Shown in pieces: positions 25,018 to 33,733 of a stretch of 64,000 nt of DNA. The position numbers and the translations under genes were made by a program. The notes beneath the pieces were generated by a model that was given only the letters and a program-made list of their open reading frames with translations, searched no databases and was not told where the DNA came from. Every line of letters begins with the position of its first letter. The first letter of the stretch is position 1. The stretch comes from Streptomyces scabiei 87.22 (GTDB lineage: Bacteria; Actinomycetota; Actinomycetes; Streptomycetales; Streptomycetaceae). Location: contig NC_013929.1 of assembly GCF_000091305.1 (NCBI RefSeq), forward strand, positions 8,246,001 through 8,310,000, read 5' to 3'.

Positions 25018-27216
25018 TCAGTGCTCCTTGATCTGTTCGCGCACCTTCTCGGCCACGTGGGAGGGCATCGGCTCGTGCCGCGTGTACCGGCGGCCGAAGC
25101 GCGCGGTGCCGTGGGAGAGGGAGCGCAGATCGACGGCGTACCGGTCGATCTCGATCTCCGGTACCTCGGCCCGGACCAGGGTGCGCCCGCCGCCCGCCTG
25201 CTCGGTCCCGACGACGCGGCCGCGCCGCCCCGACAGATCGCTCATCACGGGGCCCACGTACGAGTCGCCGACCAGCACCGACACCTCGGCCACCGGCTCC
25301 AGGAGATGGATCCTCGCGTCCGTCGCGGCCTCGCGCAGCGCCAGCGCGCCCGCCGTCTGGAACGCGGCGTCCGAGGAGTCCACCGAGTGGGCCTTGCCGT
25401 CCCGCAGCGTGATCCGTACGTCGATGAGCGGATAGCCGGCCACGACGCCCTTGGCGGCCTGGGCCCGCACCCCCTTCTCGACGGACGGGATGAACTGCCT
25501 CGGCACGGCTCCGCCGACGACCTTGTCGACGAACTCGATGCCGGAGCCACCGGGCAGCGGCTCCACCTCGATCTCGCAGATCGCGTACTGCCCGTGGCCG
25601 CCGGACTGCTTCACGTGCCGGCCGCGCCCGGCCGACCTGTCGGCGAACGTCTCGCGCAGGGAGACCCGGTGCGGTACGACGTCGACCTGGACGCCGTACC
25701 GGCCGCGCAGCCGTTCCAGGGCCACGTCCGCGTGCGCCTCGCCCAGGCACCACAGGACGACCTGGTGGGTGTCCTGGTTCTGTTCGAGCCGCATGGTCGG
25801 GTCCTCGGCGACCAGCCGGGCCAGCCCCTGGGAGAGCTTGTCCTCGTCCGCCTTGCTGTGTGCCTGGATGGCGAGGGGGAGCAGGGGGTCGGGCATCTCC
25901 CACGGCTCCATGAGCAGCGGGTCGTCCTTGGCCGACAGGGTGTCCCCGGTCTCCGCGCGGCTCAGCTTCGCGACACAGGCCAGATCGCCCGCGATGCAGT
26001 GCGTGAGCGTCCGCTGCTGCTTGCCGAAGGGCGTGGACAGGGCGCCGATCCGCTCGTCGACGTCATGGTCCTCGTGCCCCCGGTCGGCGAGCCCGTGCCC
26101 GGACACGTGCACCGTCGCGTCGGGCCGCAGGGTGCCGGAGAAGACCCGTACCAGCGAGATACGGCCCACGTAGGGGTCGCTGGCGGTCTTCACGACCTCG
26201 GCGACCAGCGGGCCGTCGGGGTCGCAGGCCGCCTTGATCTCCCGGGGCGCGCCCTCGGGAGTGGTGACGGCGGGCGTCTCGCGCTCCAGGGGGGTGGGGA
26301 AGCCGCCGGTGACCAGTTCGAGCAGCTCGACCGTGCCGAGGCCCTGTCGCGCGCCGTCGGCGGCGGGGGCGGCGGCCAGCACGGGATGGAAGACTCCGCG
26401 GGCGACGGCCCGTTCCAGGTCGTCGACGAGGGTCGTGACGTCGATCTCCTCACCGCCGAGATAGCGGTCCATGAGGGTCTCGTCCTCGCTCTCCGCGATG
26501 ATCCCCTCGATGAGCCGGTTGCGGGCCTCCTCGATGGCCGGCAGCTGCTCGGGGCCCGGCTCGGCCTCCTTGCGCTCACCGGAGGAGTAGTCGAACAGCT
26601 TCCGCGACAGCAGACCGGTCAGCCCGGTCACGGGCGCGTGCCCGTCCGGTCCCTGGGGGCCGTGCAGCGGCAGATAGAGCGGCAGCACGGCGTCGGGGTC
26701 GTCCCCGCCGAACGTCTCCGCGCAGATACGGGTCATCTCCTCGAAGTCCGCCCGCGCGGCCTCCAGGTGGGTCACCACGATCGCCCGGGGCATGCCGACC
26801 GCCGCGCACTCCTCCCACACCATGCGGGTCGAGCCGTCCACGCCGTCGGAGGCCGAGACGACGAAAAGGGCCGCGTCCGCCGCTCGCAGACCGGCCCTGA
26901 GTTCCCCGACGAAGTCGGCGTATCCGGGGGTGTCCAACAGATTGATCTTGTACTCGCCCCATTCGACGGGGACGAGCGAGAGCTGCACCGAGCGTTGCTG
27001 CCGGTGTTCGATCTCGTCGTAGTCGGAGACGGTGCCGCCGTCCTCCACACGGCCCGCCCGGTTCACCGCCCCCGCCGTCAGCGCGAGAGCCTCCACCAGA
27101 GTCGTCTTGCCCGAACCGGAGTGGCCGACCAGCACCACATTCCGTACGGACGCGGGGTGGTCGGCCGCCGTAGCCCTGCCGGCGGCTCCGGGATGTGCGT
27201 TCGCCTTGTCGCCCAT
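25018..27216 (-). CDS. Elongation factor G-like protein (EF-G2)
   Basis: A 732-residue EF-G paralogue with all five EF-G domains in order. G1 is GHSGSGKTT, G3 is DTPGYADFVGEL. G4 is VVTHLEAARAD instead of NKxD (Glu152 replaces the guanine-specifying Asp), and switch I reads RQQRSVQLSL where true EF-G has RGIT. Domains IV-V are recognisable from GHGQYAICEIEVEPL and the C-terminal region around VAEVSVLVGDSYVGPV. EF-G2 of mycobacteria binds GTP but lacks ribosome-dependent GTPase and translocation activity; these replacements fit a similar non-canonical factor. It is divergent from pgsA. The ATG at 27216 precedes the conserved P-loop by 30 residues. Confidence 0.9.
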   Translation of the reverse strand: MGDKANAHPGAAGRATAADHPASVRNVVLVGHSGSGKTTLVEALALTAGAVNRAGRVEDGGTVSDYDEIEHRQQRSVQLSLVPVEWGEYKINLLDTPGYADFVGELRAGLRAADAALFVVSASDGVDGSTRMVWEECAAVGMPRAIVVTHLEAARADFEEMTRICAETFGGDDPDAVLPLYLPLHGPQGPDGHAPVTGLTGLLSRKLFDYSSGERKEAEPGPEQLPAIEEARNRLIEGIIAESEDETLMDRYLGGEEIDVTTLVDDLERAVARGVFHPVLAAAPAADGARQGLGTVELLELVTGGFPTPLERETPAVTTPEGAPREIKAACDPDGPLVAEVVKTASDPYVGRISLVRVFSGTLRPDATVHVSGHGLADRGHEDHDVDERIGALSTPFGKQQRTLTHCIAGDLACVAKLSRAETGDTLSAKDDPLLMEPWEMPDPLLPLAIQAHSKADEDKLSQGLARLVAEDPTMRLEQNQDTHQVVLWCLGEAHADVALERLRGRYGVQVDVVPHRVSLRETFADRSAGRGRHVKQSGGHGQYAICEIEVEPLPGGSGIEFVDKVVGGAVPRQFIPSVEKGVRAQAAKGVVAGYPLIDVRITLRDGKAHSVDSSDAAFQTAGALALREAATDARIHLLEPVAEVSVLVGDSYVGPVMSDLSGRRGRVVGTEQAGGGRTLVRAEVPEIEIDRYAVDLRSLSHGTARFGRRYTRHEPMPSHVAEKVREQIKEH

Positions 27217-27505
27217 GGTCTGCCTCCCGTGCACGGTGAGGTCACTGTGGGCGCGGACACGCGGATCCTCCCCGGACCTTCGTCGGCGGGGGACCCCAGC
27301 GGTGTCGACTCCGGTGACGCCCGCGGTGTCTTTCGAGCTTTCCACTCGCGTCACCGCGCGTCCATACGGGGGACGGGATCGCTCCCCACGGCCCCGGGAC
27401 ACGGCGGGCCGGTGCCCGACGGTCAGCCACGCGCGCGCGTGGCTACGATGGGCCAGCCGGATGGCCAGCAGGGGCCACGCGGCGACACCGACCCTCGGGA
27501 AGGCC

Positions 27506-28213
27506 ATGCTGAACAAGTACGCGCGTGCATTCTTCACGCGTGTCCTCACACCGTTCGCCGCGTTTCTGATCCGCAGGGGTGTCAGCCCCGACACGGTCAC
27601 CCTCATCGGCACCGCCGGAGTGATCGCGGGCGCGTTGGTCTTCTACCCCCGGGGCGAGTTCTTCTGGGGCACGATCGTCATCACGCTCTTCGTCTTCTCG
27701 GACCTCGTCGACGGCAACATGGCCCGTCAGATGGGCCGCTCCAGCCGCTGGGGCGCGTTCCTCGACTCCACGCTCGACCGGGTCGCCGACGGCGCGATCT
27801 TCGGTGGGTTCGCCCTCTGGTACGCGGGCAAGGGCGACGACCTCGCGCTGTGCGCCGTCTCGATCTTCTGCCTGGCGAGCGGCCAGGTCGTGTCGTACAC
27901 CAAGGCGCGCGGTGAGTCGATCGGGCTGCCGGTGGCGGTCAACGGACTGGTGGAGCGTGCCGAGCGCCTGGTGATCTCGCTGGTCGCGGCCGGTCTCTCC
28001 GGTCTGCACGCGTTCGGTGTGCCGGGCATCGAGGTCCTGCTGCCCGTCGCCCTGTGGATCGTCGCCGTCGGCAGTCTCGTCACCCTGATCCAGCGCGTCG
28101 TCACCGTCCGTCGCGAGTCGGCCGAGGCGGAGGCCGCGGCCGAGGCCGAGGCGGTCGCCGCGCCCGCGCAGGAGTCGCCGGACGCCGCCCGCAACAGCGA
28201 GGCGACCCCGTGA
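27506..28213 (+). CDS. pgsA: CDP-alcohol phosphatidyltransferase, phosphatidylinositol phosphate synthase
   Basis: A 235-residue membrane enzyme with six spans and the complete CDP-alcohol signature D-x2-D-G-x2-A-R-x8-G-x3-D-x3-D, seen as DLVDGNMARQMGRSSRWGAFLDSTLD split around residues 70-95. It joins inositol phosphate to CDP-diacylglycerol on the cytoplasmic face. The two downstream genes (acyltransferase, pimA) make phosphatidylinositol mannosides, so this is the PI-phosphate synthase rather than the phosphatidylglycerophosphate enzyme. GGGAAGG precedes the ATG at 27506. The tail after residue 200 is alanine/glutamate-rich. Its stop overlaps the next GTG. Confidence 0.9.
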   Translation: MLNKYARAFFTRVLTPFAAFLIRRGVSPDTVTLIGTAGVIAGALVFYPRGEFFWGTIVITLFVFSDLVDGNMARQMGRSSRWGAFLDSTLDRVADGAIFGGFALWYAGKGDDLALCAVSIFCLASGQVVSYTKARGESIGLPVAVNGLVERAERLVISLVAAGLSGLHAFGVPGIEVLLPVALWIVAVGSLVTLIQRVVTVRRESAEAEAAAEAEAVAAPAQESPDAARNSEATP

Positions 28214-29172
28214 GCGCTCTGCGGGAGCGGGCGGCCGACGGGCTGTACGGCCTCGGCTGGGCCACCGTCAAGAAGCTCCCGGAACCCGTCGCCGTACGCC
28301 TCGGCCGGACGATCGCCGACGCCACCTGGAAGCGGCGCGGCCCTCTCGTGCGCCGGCTGGAGGCCAACTACGCGCGCGTGGTGCCGGGCGCGAGCCCCGA
28401 GCGCCTCGCCGAGCTGTCCCGCGCGGGCATGCGCTCCTACCTGCGCTACTGGATGGAGTCCTTCCGGCTGCCGGCCTGGAGCGAGGAGCGCGTCCGGACC
28501 GGTTTCACGCCCAAGGACCTGCACCACCTCACCGACGGCCTCGCCTCCGGCCGGGGCGTCATACTCGCCCTGCCGCACCTCGCCAACTGGGACCTGGCCG
28601 GCGCCTGGGTCACCACCGAGCTGAAGACCCCGTTCACGACGGTCGCCGAACGCCTCAGGCCCGAGACGCTCTACGACCGCTTCGTCGCCTACCGCGAGGG
28701 CCTCGGCATGGAGGTCCTGCCGCACAGCGGCGGCTCCGCCTTCGGCACCCTCGCCCGGCGGCTGCGCGACGGCGGCCTCGTCTGCCTGGTCGCCGACCGC
28801 GACCTGTCCGCGTCCGGCGTCGAGGTCGGCTTCTTCGGCGAGCCCACCCGGATGCCCGCCGGACCGGCCCTCCTCGCCCAGCAGACCGGCGCGCTGCTGC
28901 TGCCGGTGACACTCTGGTACGACGACTCGCCGGTGATGCGGGGACAGGTGCACGCACCCATCGAGGTACCCGAGTCAGGTACCCGCGCCGAGAAGACGTC
29001 CCTCATGACACAGGCGCTGGCCGACGCCTTCGCCACCGGCATCGCCGACCACCCGGAGGACTGGCACATGCTCCAGCGCTTGTGGCTCGCGGACCTGGAC
29101 CCCGCGAAGAACCCCGAGGCCGGTCCCGACGCCGGCTCCGAGGCCACGGGATCCGAGAAGGGGCGCCCGTGA
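28210..29172 (+). CDS. Phosphatidylinositol mannoside acyltransferase
   Basis: A 320-residue HtrB/LpxL-family acyltransferase. The H-x4-D active site appears in LPHLANWDLAGAW and the second block as ADRDLSASGVEVGFFGEPTRMPAGPALLAQQTGA. In mycobacteria the homologue (PatA, Rv2611c) acylates the mannose of phosphatidylinositol mannosides, and the position between pgsA and pimA is the same here. The GTG overlaps the pgsA stop by 4 bases, and the stop overlaps the pimA GTG by 4 bases, a tightly coupled three-gene operon. Confidence 0.9.
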   Translation: MSALRERAADGLYGLGWATVKKLPEPVAVRLGRTIADATWKRRGPLVRRLEANYARVVPGASPERLAELSRAGMRSYLRYWMESFRLPAWSEERVRTGFTPKDLHHLTDGLASGRGVILALPHLANWDLAGAWVTTELKTPFTTVAERLRPETLYDRFVAYREGLGMEVLPHSGGSAFGTLARRLRDGGLVCLVADRDLSASGVEVGFFGEPTRMPAGPALLAQQTGALLLPVTLWYDDSPVMRGQVHAPIEVPESGTRAEKTSLMTQALADAFATGIADHPEDWHMLQRLWLADLDPAKNPEAGPDAGSEATGSEKGRP

Positions 29173-30329
29173 GGATCGGGATCGTCTGCCCGTACTCCTG
29201 GGACGTACCCGGGGGAGTCCAGTTCCACATCCGCGACCTGGCCGACCATCTCATCGGACTCGGCCACGAGGTGTCGGTCCTCGCCCCCGCCGACGACGAC
29301 ACGCCGCTGCCGCCGTACGTCGTCTCGGCGGGCCGGGCGGTCCCGGTGCCCTACAACGGCTCGGTGGCCCGTCTGAACTTCGGTTTCCTGTCGGCGGCGC
29401 GCGTACGGCGCTGGCTGCACGACGGCACGTTCGACGTGATCCACATCCACGAGCCGGCCTCCCCCTCGCTCGGTCTGCTGGCCTGCTGGGCCGCGCAGGG
29501 CCCGATCGTCGCCACCTTCCACACCTCCAACCCGCGCTCCCGGGCGATGATCGCGGCGTACCCGATCCTGCAGCCCGCGCTGGAGAAGATCAGCGCGCGG
29601 ATCGCCGTGAGCGAGTACGCCCGCCGCACCCTGGTCGAACACCTGGGCGGCGACGCGGTGGTCATCCCGAACGGCGTCGACGTCGACTTCTTCGCCCGCG
29701 CCAAGCCCCGGCCCGAGTGGCAGGGCGACACCCTCGGCTTCGTCGGCCGCATCGACGAACCCCGCAAGGGGCTGCCCGTCCTGATGAAGGCGCTCCCGCG
29801 GATCTTCGCCGAGCGCCCGAAGACCCGGCTGCTGGTCGCCGGGCGCGGGGACGAGGAGGAGGCGGTGGAGACGCTGCCGAAGGAGCTGCGCTCCCGCGTC
29901 GAGTTCCTCGGCATGGTCAGCGACGAGGACAAGGCCCGCTTCCTGCGCAGCGTCGACCTCTACGTCGCCCCCAACACCGGGGGCGAGAGCTTCGGCATCA
30001 TCCTCGTCGAGGCCATGTCCGCGGGCGCCCCCGTCCTCGCCTCCGACCTCGACGCCTTCGCCCAGGTCCTCGACCAGGGCAACGCGGGCGAGCTCTTCGC
30101 CAACGAGGACGCGGACGCCCTCGCGACGGCCGCCGTACGCCTGCTCGGCGACCCGGACCGCCGCGCCGAACTCCGCGCCCGCGGCAGCGCCCACGTCCGG
30201 CGCTTCGACTGGTCCACCGTCGGGGCCGACATCCTCGGCGTCTACGAGACGGTCACGGAGGGGGCGGCCTCGGTGGCGGCGGACGAACGAGGGGGACTGC
30301 GAGCGCGGTTGGGGCTGGCCCGGGACTGA
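29169..30329 (+). CDS. pimA: GDP-mannose-dependent phosphatidylinositol mannosyltransferase
   Basis: A 386-residue GT-B (family 4) glycosyltransferase. The N-terminal donor-independent domain starts RIGIVCPYSWDVPGGVQFHIRDLA with the GGVQ loop, and the C-terminal nucleotide-sugar domain has GFVGRIDEPRKG and NTGGESFGIILVEAMSAGAPVLAS, the E-x7-E motif. PimA transfers the first mannose from GDP-mannose to phosphatidylinositol on the inner membrane leaflet. It is the last gene of the pgsA operon, with GTG overlapping the upstream stop. Confidence 0.92.
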   Translation: MRIGIVCPYSWDVPGGVQFHIRDLADHLIGLGHEVSVLAPADDDTPLPPYVVSAGRAVPVPYNGSVARLNFGFLSAARVRRWLHDGTFDVIHIHEPASPSLGLLACWAAQGPIVATFHTSNPRSRAMIAAYPILQPALEKISARIAVSEYARRTLVEHLGGDAVVIPNGVDVDFFARAKPRPEWQGDTLGFVGRIDEPRKGLPVLMKALPRIFAERPKTRLLVAGRGDEEEAVETLPKELRSRVEFLGMVSDEDKARFLRSVDLYVAPNTGGESFGIILVEAMSAGAPVLASDLDAFAQVLDQGNAGELFANEDADALATAAVRLLGDPDRRAELRARGSAHVRRFDWSTVGADILGVYETVTEGAASVAADERGGLRARLGLARD

Positions 30330-30388
30330 GCACGCGGCGCCCGGCGCGGGGCGCCGACGTCGTACGCGGCGGTGACGGGCGCCGGTAG

Positions 30389-30394
30389 TAGCCT
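30389..30394 (+). promoter_or_regulatory. -10 box for a leaderless transcript
   Basis: TAGCCT ends 8 bases before the GTG at 30403; no ribosome binding site precedes that codon. Confidence 0.4.
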
Positions 30395-30402
30395 TGCCGC
30401 CC

Positions 30403-30948
30403 GTGACTTCGACACTCATCTGGATCGCCGTCGTCCTCTTCGCGATCGGTCTCTATCTGAGCTGGACCGCGGGACGACTCGACCGACTGCACGCGCGCAT
30501 CGACGCCGCCCGCGCCGCGCTCGACGCGCAGCTGCTGCGCCGTGCGTCGGTCGCCCAGGAGCTGGCCACCTCCGGGGTGCTGGACCCGGCCGCCTCGATC
30601 GTCCTCTACGAGGCGGCGCACGCGGCCCGGCAGGCCGAGGAGGAGCAGCGCGAGGTCGCCGAGAGCGAGCTGAGCCAGGCGCTGCGGGCCGTGTTCGCGG
30701 ACGCGCAGCAGGTGGAGGTGGTGCGGGAGGCGCCGGGCGGGGAGGACGCCGCGAACGAACTGGCCCAGGCCGTGCGCCGGGTGCCGATGGCGCGGCGCTT
30801 CCACAACGACGCGGTGCGGGCGGCACGGGCGCTGCGCAGGCATCGCAAGGTGCGGTGGTTCCGGCTCGCCGGTCATGCCCCGTTCCCGCTCGCCTTCGAG
30901 ATGGACGACGAGCCGCCGGCGGCGCTGGCGGACCGGGCGACCTCGTGA
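30403..30948 (+). CDS. Membrane-anchored coiled-coil protein of unknown function
   Basis: A 181-residue protein. Residues 1-20 form one hydrophobic anchor (STLIWIAVVLFAIGLYLSW), followed by long helices rich in alanine, arginine and glutamate (RLDRLHARIDAARAALDAQLLRRASVAQEL; EEEQREVAESELSQALRAVFAD) that look like a coiled coil, vaguely LemA-like. The C-terminus holds RKVRWFRLAGHAPFPLAFEMDDEPP. The GTG at 30403 fits a leaderless mRNA. In M. tuberculosis a Nudix gene occupies the position after pimA; this gene is not a Nudix protein. Confidence 0.7.
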   Translation: MTSTLIWIAVVLFAIGLYLSWTAGRLDRLHARIDAARAALDAQLLRRASVAQELATSGVLDPAASIVLYEAAHAARQAEEEQREVAESELSQALRAVFADAQQVEVVREAPGGEDAANELAQAVRRVPMARRFHNDAVRAARALRRHRKVRWFRLAGHAPFPLAFEMDDEPPAALADRATS

Positions 30949-31014
30949 GGTCTTCGGACGCCTGAGGGTGGCGGGGTGCGAGGTTCGTCGGCGGGTGCGG
31001 CTCCGGTGGGGCTT

Positions 31015-31138
31015 CTCGCGCAGTTCCCCGCGCCCCTGAAAGCCCAGGCCCCTGCGGGCCTGAAAGCCAACGGCCCTGCGGGCCTGGAAAGCGCGGGGCG
31101 CAGCCCCGGCTTTTCAGGGGCGCGGGGAACTGCGCGAG
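31015..31138. repeat. Large inverted repeat of the GGGGAACTGCGCG family
   Basis: Bases 31015-31041 are the exact reverse complement of 31112-31138 (27 bp). The 70-base interior holds smaller hairpins (GGCCCCTGCGGGCCT, GGCCCTGCGGGCC, GGGGCGCAGCCCC). The same core sequence occurs at 22916-22940. It lies alone in the 338-base spacer before pdxS and could act as terminator or folded RNA/DNA element. Confidence 0.85.
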
Positions 31139-31286
31139 CACCCCCCACGCACCCGCACCCGACGACGCACCCCCACAAAACGATCCACCGCCTCCCCATT
31201 GGCCCTTGCAGTGGCCTGTTCCCCTCGCGTTTCCTCGGGGATTGCAGAAACCCTTCCCCGAGCTTCCCCCGAGCGAGGTCAAACCC

Positions 31287-32201
31287 GTGTCCAGCACGCT
31301 CTCCAACTCCGCCCAGACCCCCGAGACCGGCACCGCCCGCGTGAAGCGCGGCATGGCCGAGCAGCTCAAGGGTGGTGTGATCATGGACGTCGTCACCCCC
31401 GAGCAGGCCAAGATCGCCGAGGACGCGGGCGCCGTCGCCGTCATGGCCCTGGAGCGGGTCCCTGCCGACATCCGCAAGGACGGCGGCGTGGCCCGGATGT
31501 CCGACCCCGACATGATCGAGGGCATCATCGAGGCCGTCTCCATCCCGGTCATGGCCAAGTCCCGCATCGGCCACTTCGTCGAGGCCCAGGTCCTGCAGTC
31601 CCTCGGCGTGGACTACATCGACGAGTCCGAGGTCCTCACCCCGGCCGACGAGGTCAACCACAGCGACAAGTTCGCGTTCACGACCCCGTTCGTGTGCGGC
31701 GCCACCAACCTGGGCGAGGCCCTGCGCCGCATCGCCGAGGGCGCCGCGATGATCCGTTCCAAGGGCGAGGCCGGCACCGGCAACGTCGTCGAGGCCGTCC
31801 GCCACCTGCGCCAGATCAAGAACGAGATCGCCCGCCTGCGCGGCTACGACAACAACGAGCTGTACGCCGCCGCCAAGGAGCTGCGCGCCCCGTACGAGCT
31901 GGTCAAGGAGGTCGCCGAGCTGGGCAAGCTGCCGGTGGTCCTCTTCTCCGCCGGTGGCGTGGCGACCCCCGCCGACGCCGCGCTGATGCGCCAGCTCGGC
32001 GCCGAGGGCGTCTTCGTCGGCTCCGGCATCTTCAAGTCCGGCGACCCGGCCAAGCGCGCCGCCGCCATCGTGAAGGCCACCACCTTCTACGACGACCCGA
32101 AGATCATCGCCGACGCCTCCCGCAACCTGGGCGAGGCCATGGTCGGCATCAACTGCGACACCCTCCCCGAGGCCGAGCGCTACGCGAACCGGGGCTGGTA
32201 A
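31287..32201 (+). CDS. pdxS: Pyridoxal 5'-phosphate synthase subunit PdxS
   Basis: A 304-residue beta/alpha-barrel. It condenses ribose 5-phosphate (or ribulose 5-phosphate), glyceraldehyde 3-phosphate and ammonia from PdxT to make PLP. Visible family blocks are KRGMAEQLKGGVIMDVVTPEQAKIAEDAGA, VMALERVPADIR, IPVMAKSRIGHFVEAQVLQ (first Schiff-base lysine region), DESEVLTPADE and GEAGTGNVVEAVRH. The GTG at 31287 is preceded by GCGAGG and gives a usual-length protein; upstream frame lies in the repeat spacer. The pdxT gene follows after 6 bases. Confidence 0.97.
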   Translation: MSSTLSNSAQTPETGTARVKRGMAEQLKGGVIMDVVTPEQAKIAEDAGAVAVMALERVPADIRKDGGVARMSDPDMIEGIIEAVSIPVMAKSRIGHFVEAQVLQSLGVDYIDESEVLTPADEVNHSDKFAFTTPFVCGATNLGEALRRIAEGAAMIRSKGEAGTGNVVEAVRHLRQIKNEIARLRGYDNNELYAAAKELRAPYELVKEVAELGKLPVVLFSAGGVATPADAALMRQLGAEGVFVGSGIFKSGDPAKRAAAIVKATTFYDDPKIIADASRNLGEAMVGINCDTLPEAERYANRGW

Positions 32202-32207
32202 GCACCC

Positions 32208-32816
32208 ATGAGCGACACCCCCGTCATAGGCGTCCTGGCTCTCCAGGGCGACGTACGGGAGCACCTCGTCGCCCTGGCCGCGGCCGACGCCGTGGCCAGG
32301 CCGGTGCGGCGCCCCGAGGAACTCGCCGAGGTGGACGGCCTCGTCGTCCCCGGCGGCGAGTCCACCACCATCTCCAAACTGGCCGTGCTGTTCGGCGTGA
32401 TGGAGCCGCTCCGCGCGCGCGTGCGCGACGGCATGCCCGTCTACGGCACCTGCGCCGGACTGATCATGCTCGCCGACAAGATCCTCGACCCGCGCTCGGG
32501 CCAGGAGACCATCGGCGGCATCGACATGATCGTGCGCCGCAACGCCTTCGGCCGTCAGAACGAGTCCTTCGAGGCGGCGGTCGACGTCGAGGGCGTGGAC
32601 GGCGCCCCCGTGGAGGGCGTCTTCATCCGCGCCCCCTGGGTCGAGTCCGTGGGCGCCCGGACGGAGGTGCTGGCCGAGCACGAGGGCCACATCGTCGCCG
32701 TGCGCCAGGGCAACGCCCTCGCCACGTCCTTCCACCCGGAGCTGACCGGCGACCACCGGCTGCACGCGCTGTTCGTCGAGATGGTGCGCGCGAACAAGGC
32801 CGCGGAGTCCTTGTAG
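32208..32816 (+). CDS. pdxT: Pyridoxal 5'-phosphate synthase glutaminase subunit PdxT
   Basis: A 202-residue class I glutaminase that supplies ammonia to PdxS. It starts IGVLALQGDVREHL, has the LVVPGGESTT oxyanion loop, the nucleophile in VYGTCAGLIMLA (Cys in G-T-C-A-G-L) and the His/Glu pair in ATSFHPELTGDHR. Six bases separate it from pdxS, so they form an operon. A TAGGAT box near its 3' end may drive the next gene. Confidence 0.96.
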   Translation: MSDTPVIGVLALQGDVREHLVALAAADAVARPVRRPEELAEVDGLVVPGGESTTISKLAVLFGVMEPLRARVRDGMPVYGTCAGLIMLADKILDPRSGQETIGGIDMIVRRNAFGRQNESFEAAVDVEGVDGAPVEGVFIRAPWVESVGARTEVLAEHEGHIVAVRQGNALATSFHPELTGDHRLHALFVEMVRANKAAESL

Positions 32817-32819
32817 GAT
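32814..32819 (+). promoter_or_regulatory. Possible -10 box for yebC
   Basis: TAGGAT spans the pdxT stop codon and lies about 47 bases upstream of the yebC start. No good -35 is visible, so this is tentative. Confidence 0.3.
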
Positions 32820-32865
32820 CTCTGGGGTTCGTTGCAGAGATGGGTTACGCGAAGGAGACAGGCAG

Positions 32866-33618
32866 ATGTCCGGCCACTCTAAATGGGCTACGACGAAGCA
32901 CAAGAAGGCCGTGATCGACGCCAAGCGCGGCAAGCTCTTCGCGAAGCTGATCAAGAACATCGAGGTCGCGGCCCGGATGGGCGGCGTCGACATCGAGGGC
33001 AACCCGACTCTGTACGACGCCATCCAGAAGGCGAAGAAGCAGTCGGTCCCGAACAAGAACATCGACTCCGCGGTCAAGCGCGGCGGCGGCCTCGAGGCCG
33101 GCGGCGCCGACTACGAGACGATCATGTACGAGGGCTACGGTCCGAACGGTGTCGCCGTGCTCATCGAGTGCCTCACCGACAACCGCAACCGCGCCGCCTC
33201 CGACGTCCGCGTCGCCATGACCCGCAACGGCGGCTCGATGGCCGACCCGGGTTCCGTCTCGTACCTCTTCAACCGCAAGGGCGTCGTCATCGTCCCCAAG
33301 GGCGAGCTGTCCGAGGACGACGTCCTGGAGGTCGTGCTCGACGCGGGCGCCGAGGAGGTCAACGACCTGGGCGAGGCCTTCGAGGTGCTCAGCGAGGCCA
33401 CCGACATGGTCGCGGTCCGCACCTCCCTCCAGGAGGCGGGCATCGACTACGACTCCGCCGAGGCCAACTTCGTCCCGACCATGCAGGTCGAGCTGGACGA
33501 GGAGGGCGCCCGGAAGATCTTCAAGCTGATCGACGCCCTGGAGGACAGCGACGACGTCCAGAACGTCTTCGCCAACTTCGACGTCAGCGACGACGTGATG
33601 GCCAAGGTCGACGCGTAA
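32866..33618 (+). CDS. YebC/PmpR-family protein
   Basis: A 250-residue TACO1/YebC protein. It begins MSGHSKWATTKHKKAVIDAKRGKLFAKLIKNIEVAARMGG, the family hallmark, and has NLYD-type and MYEGYGPNGVAVLIECLTDNRNR blocks. Members have been described as transcription regulators and, more recently, as factors easing ribosome stalling on proline-rich stretches. GAAGGAGA precedes the ATG. A strong hairpin follows the stop at 33641. Confidence 0.95.
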   Translation: MSGHSKWATTKHKKAVIDAKRGKLFAKLIKNIEVAARMGGVDIEGNPTLYDAIQKAKKQSVPNKNIDSAVKRGGGLEAGGADYETIMYEGYGPNGVAVLIECLTDNRNRAASDVRVAMTRNGGSMADPGSVSYLFNRKGVVIVPKGELSEDDVLEVVLDAGAEEVNDLGEAFEVLSEATDMVAVRTSLQEAGIDYDSAEANFVPTMQVELDEEGARKIFKLIDALEDSDDVQNVFANFDVSDDVMAKVDA

Positions 33619-33640
33619 CGCTCCGCGGACACGGCAGCTC

Positions 33641-33675
33641 CGGCGGGCCGGTGGGACACACCCACCGGCCCGCCG
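33641..33675 (+). terminator. Hairpin terminator after yebC
   Basis: CGGCGGGCCGGTGGG and CCCACCGGCCCGCCG form a perfect 15-bp stem around ACACA. No long U-run follows. Confidence 0.7.
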
Positions 33676-33733
33676 CCGTTGTCGGTGGCAGCAGATAGCC
33701 TGCACGAACAGGCGAGGGAGTGGGAGGGGGCGC

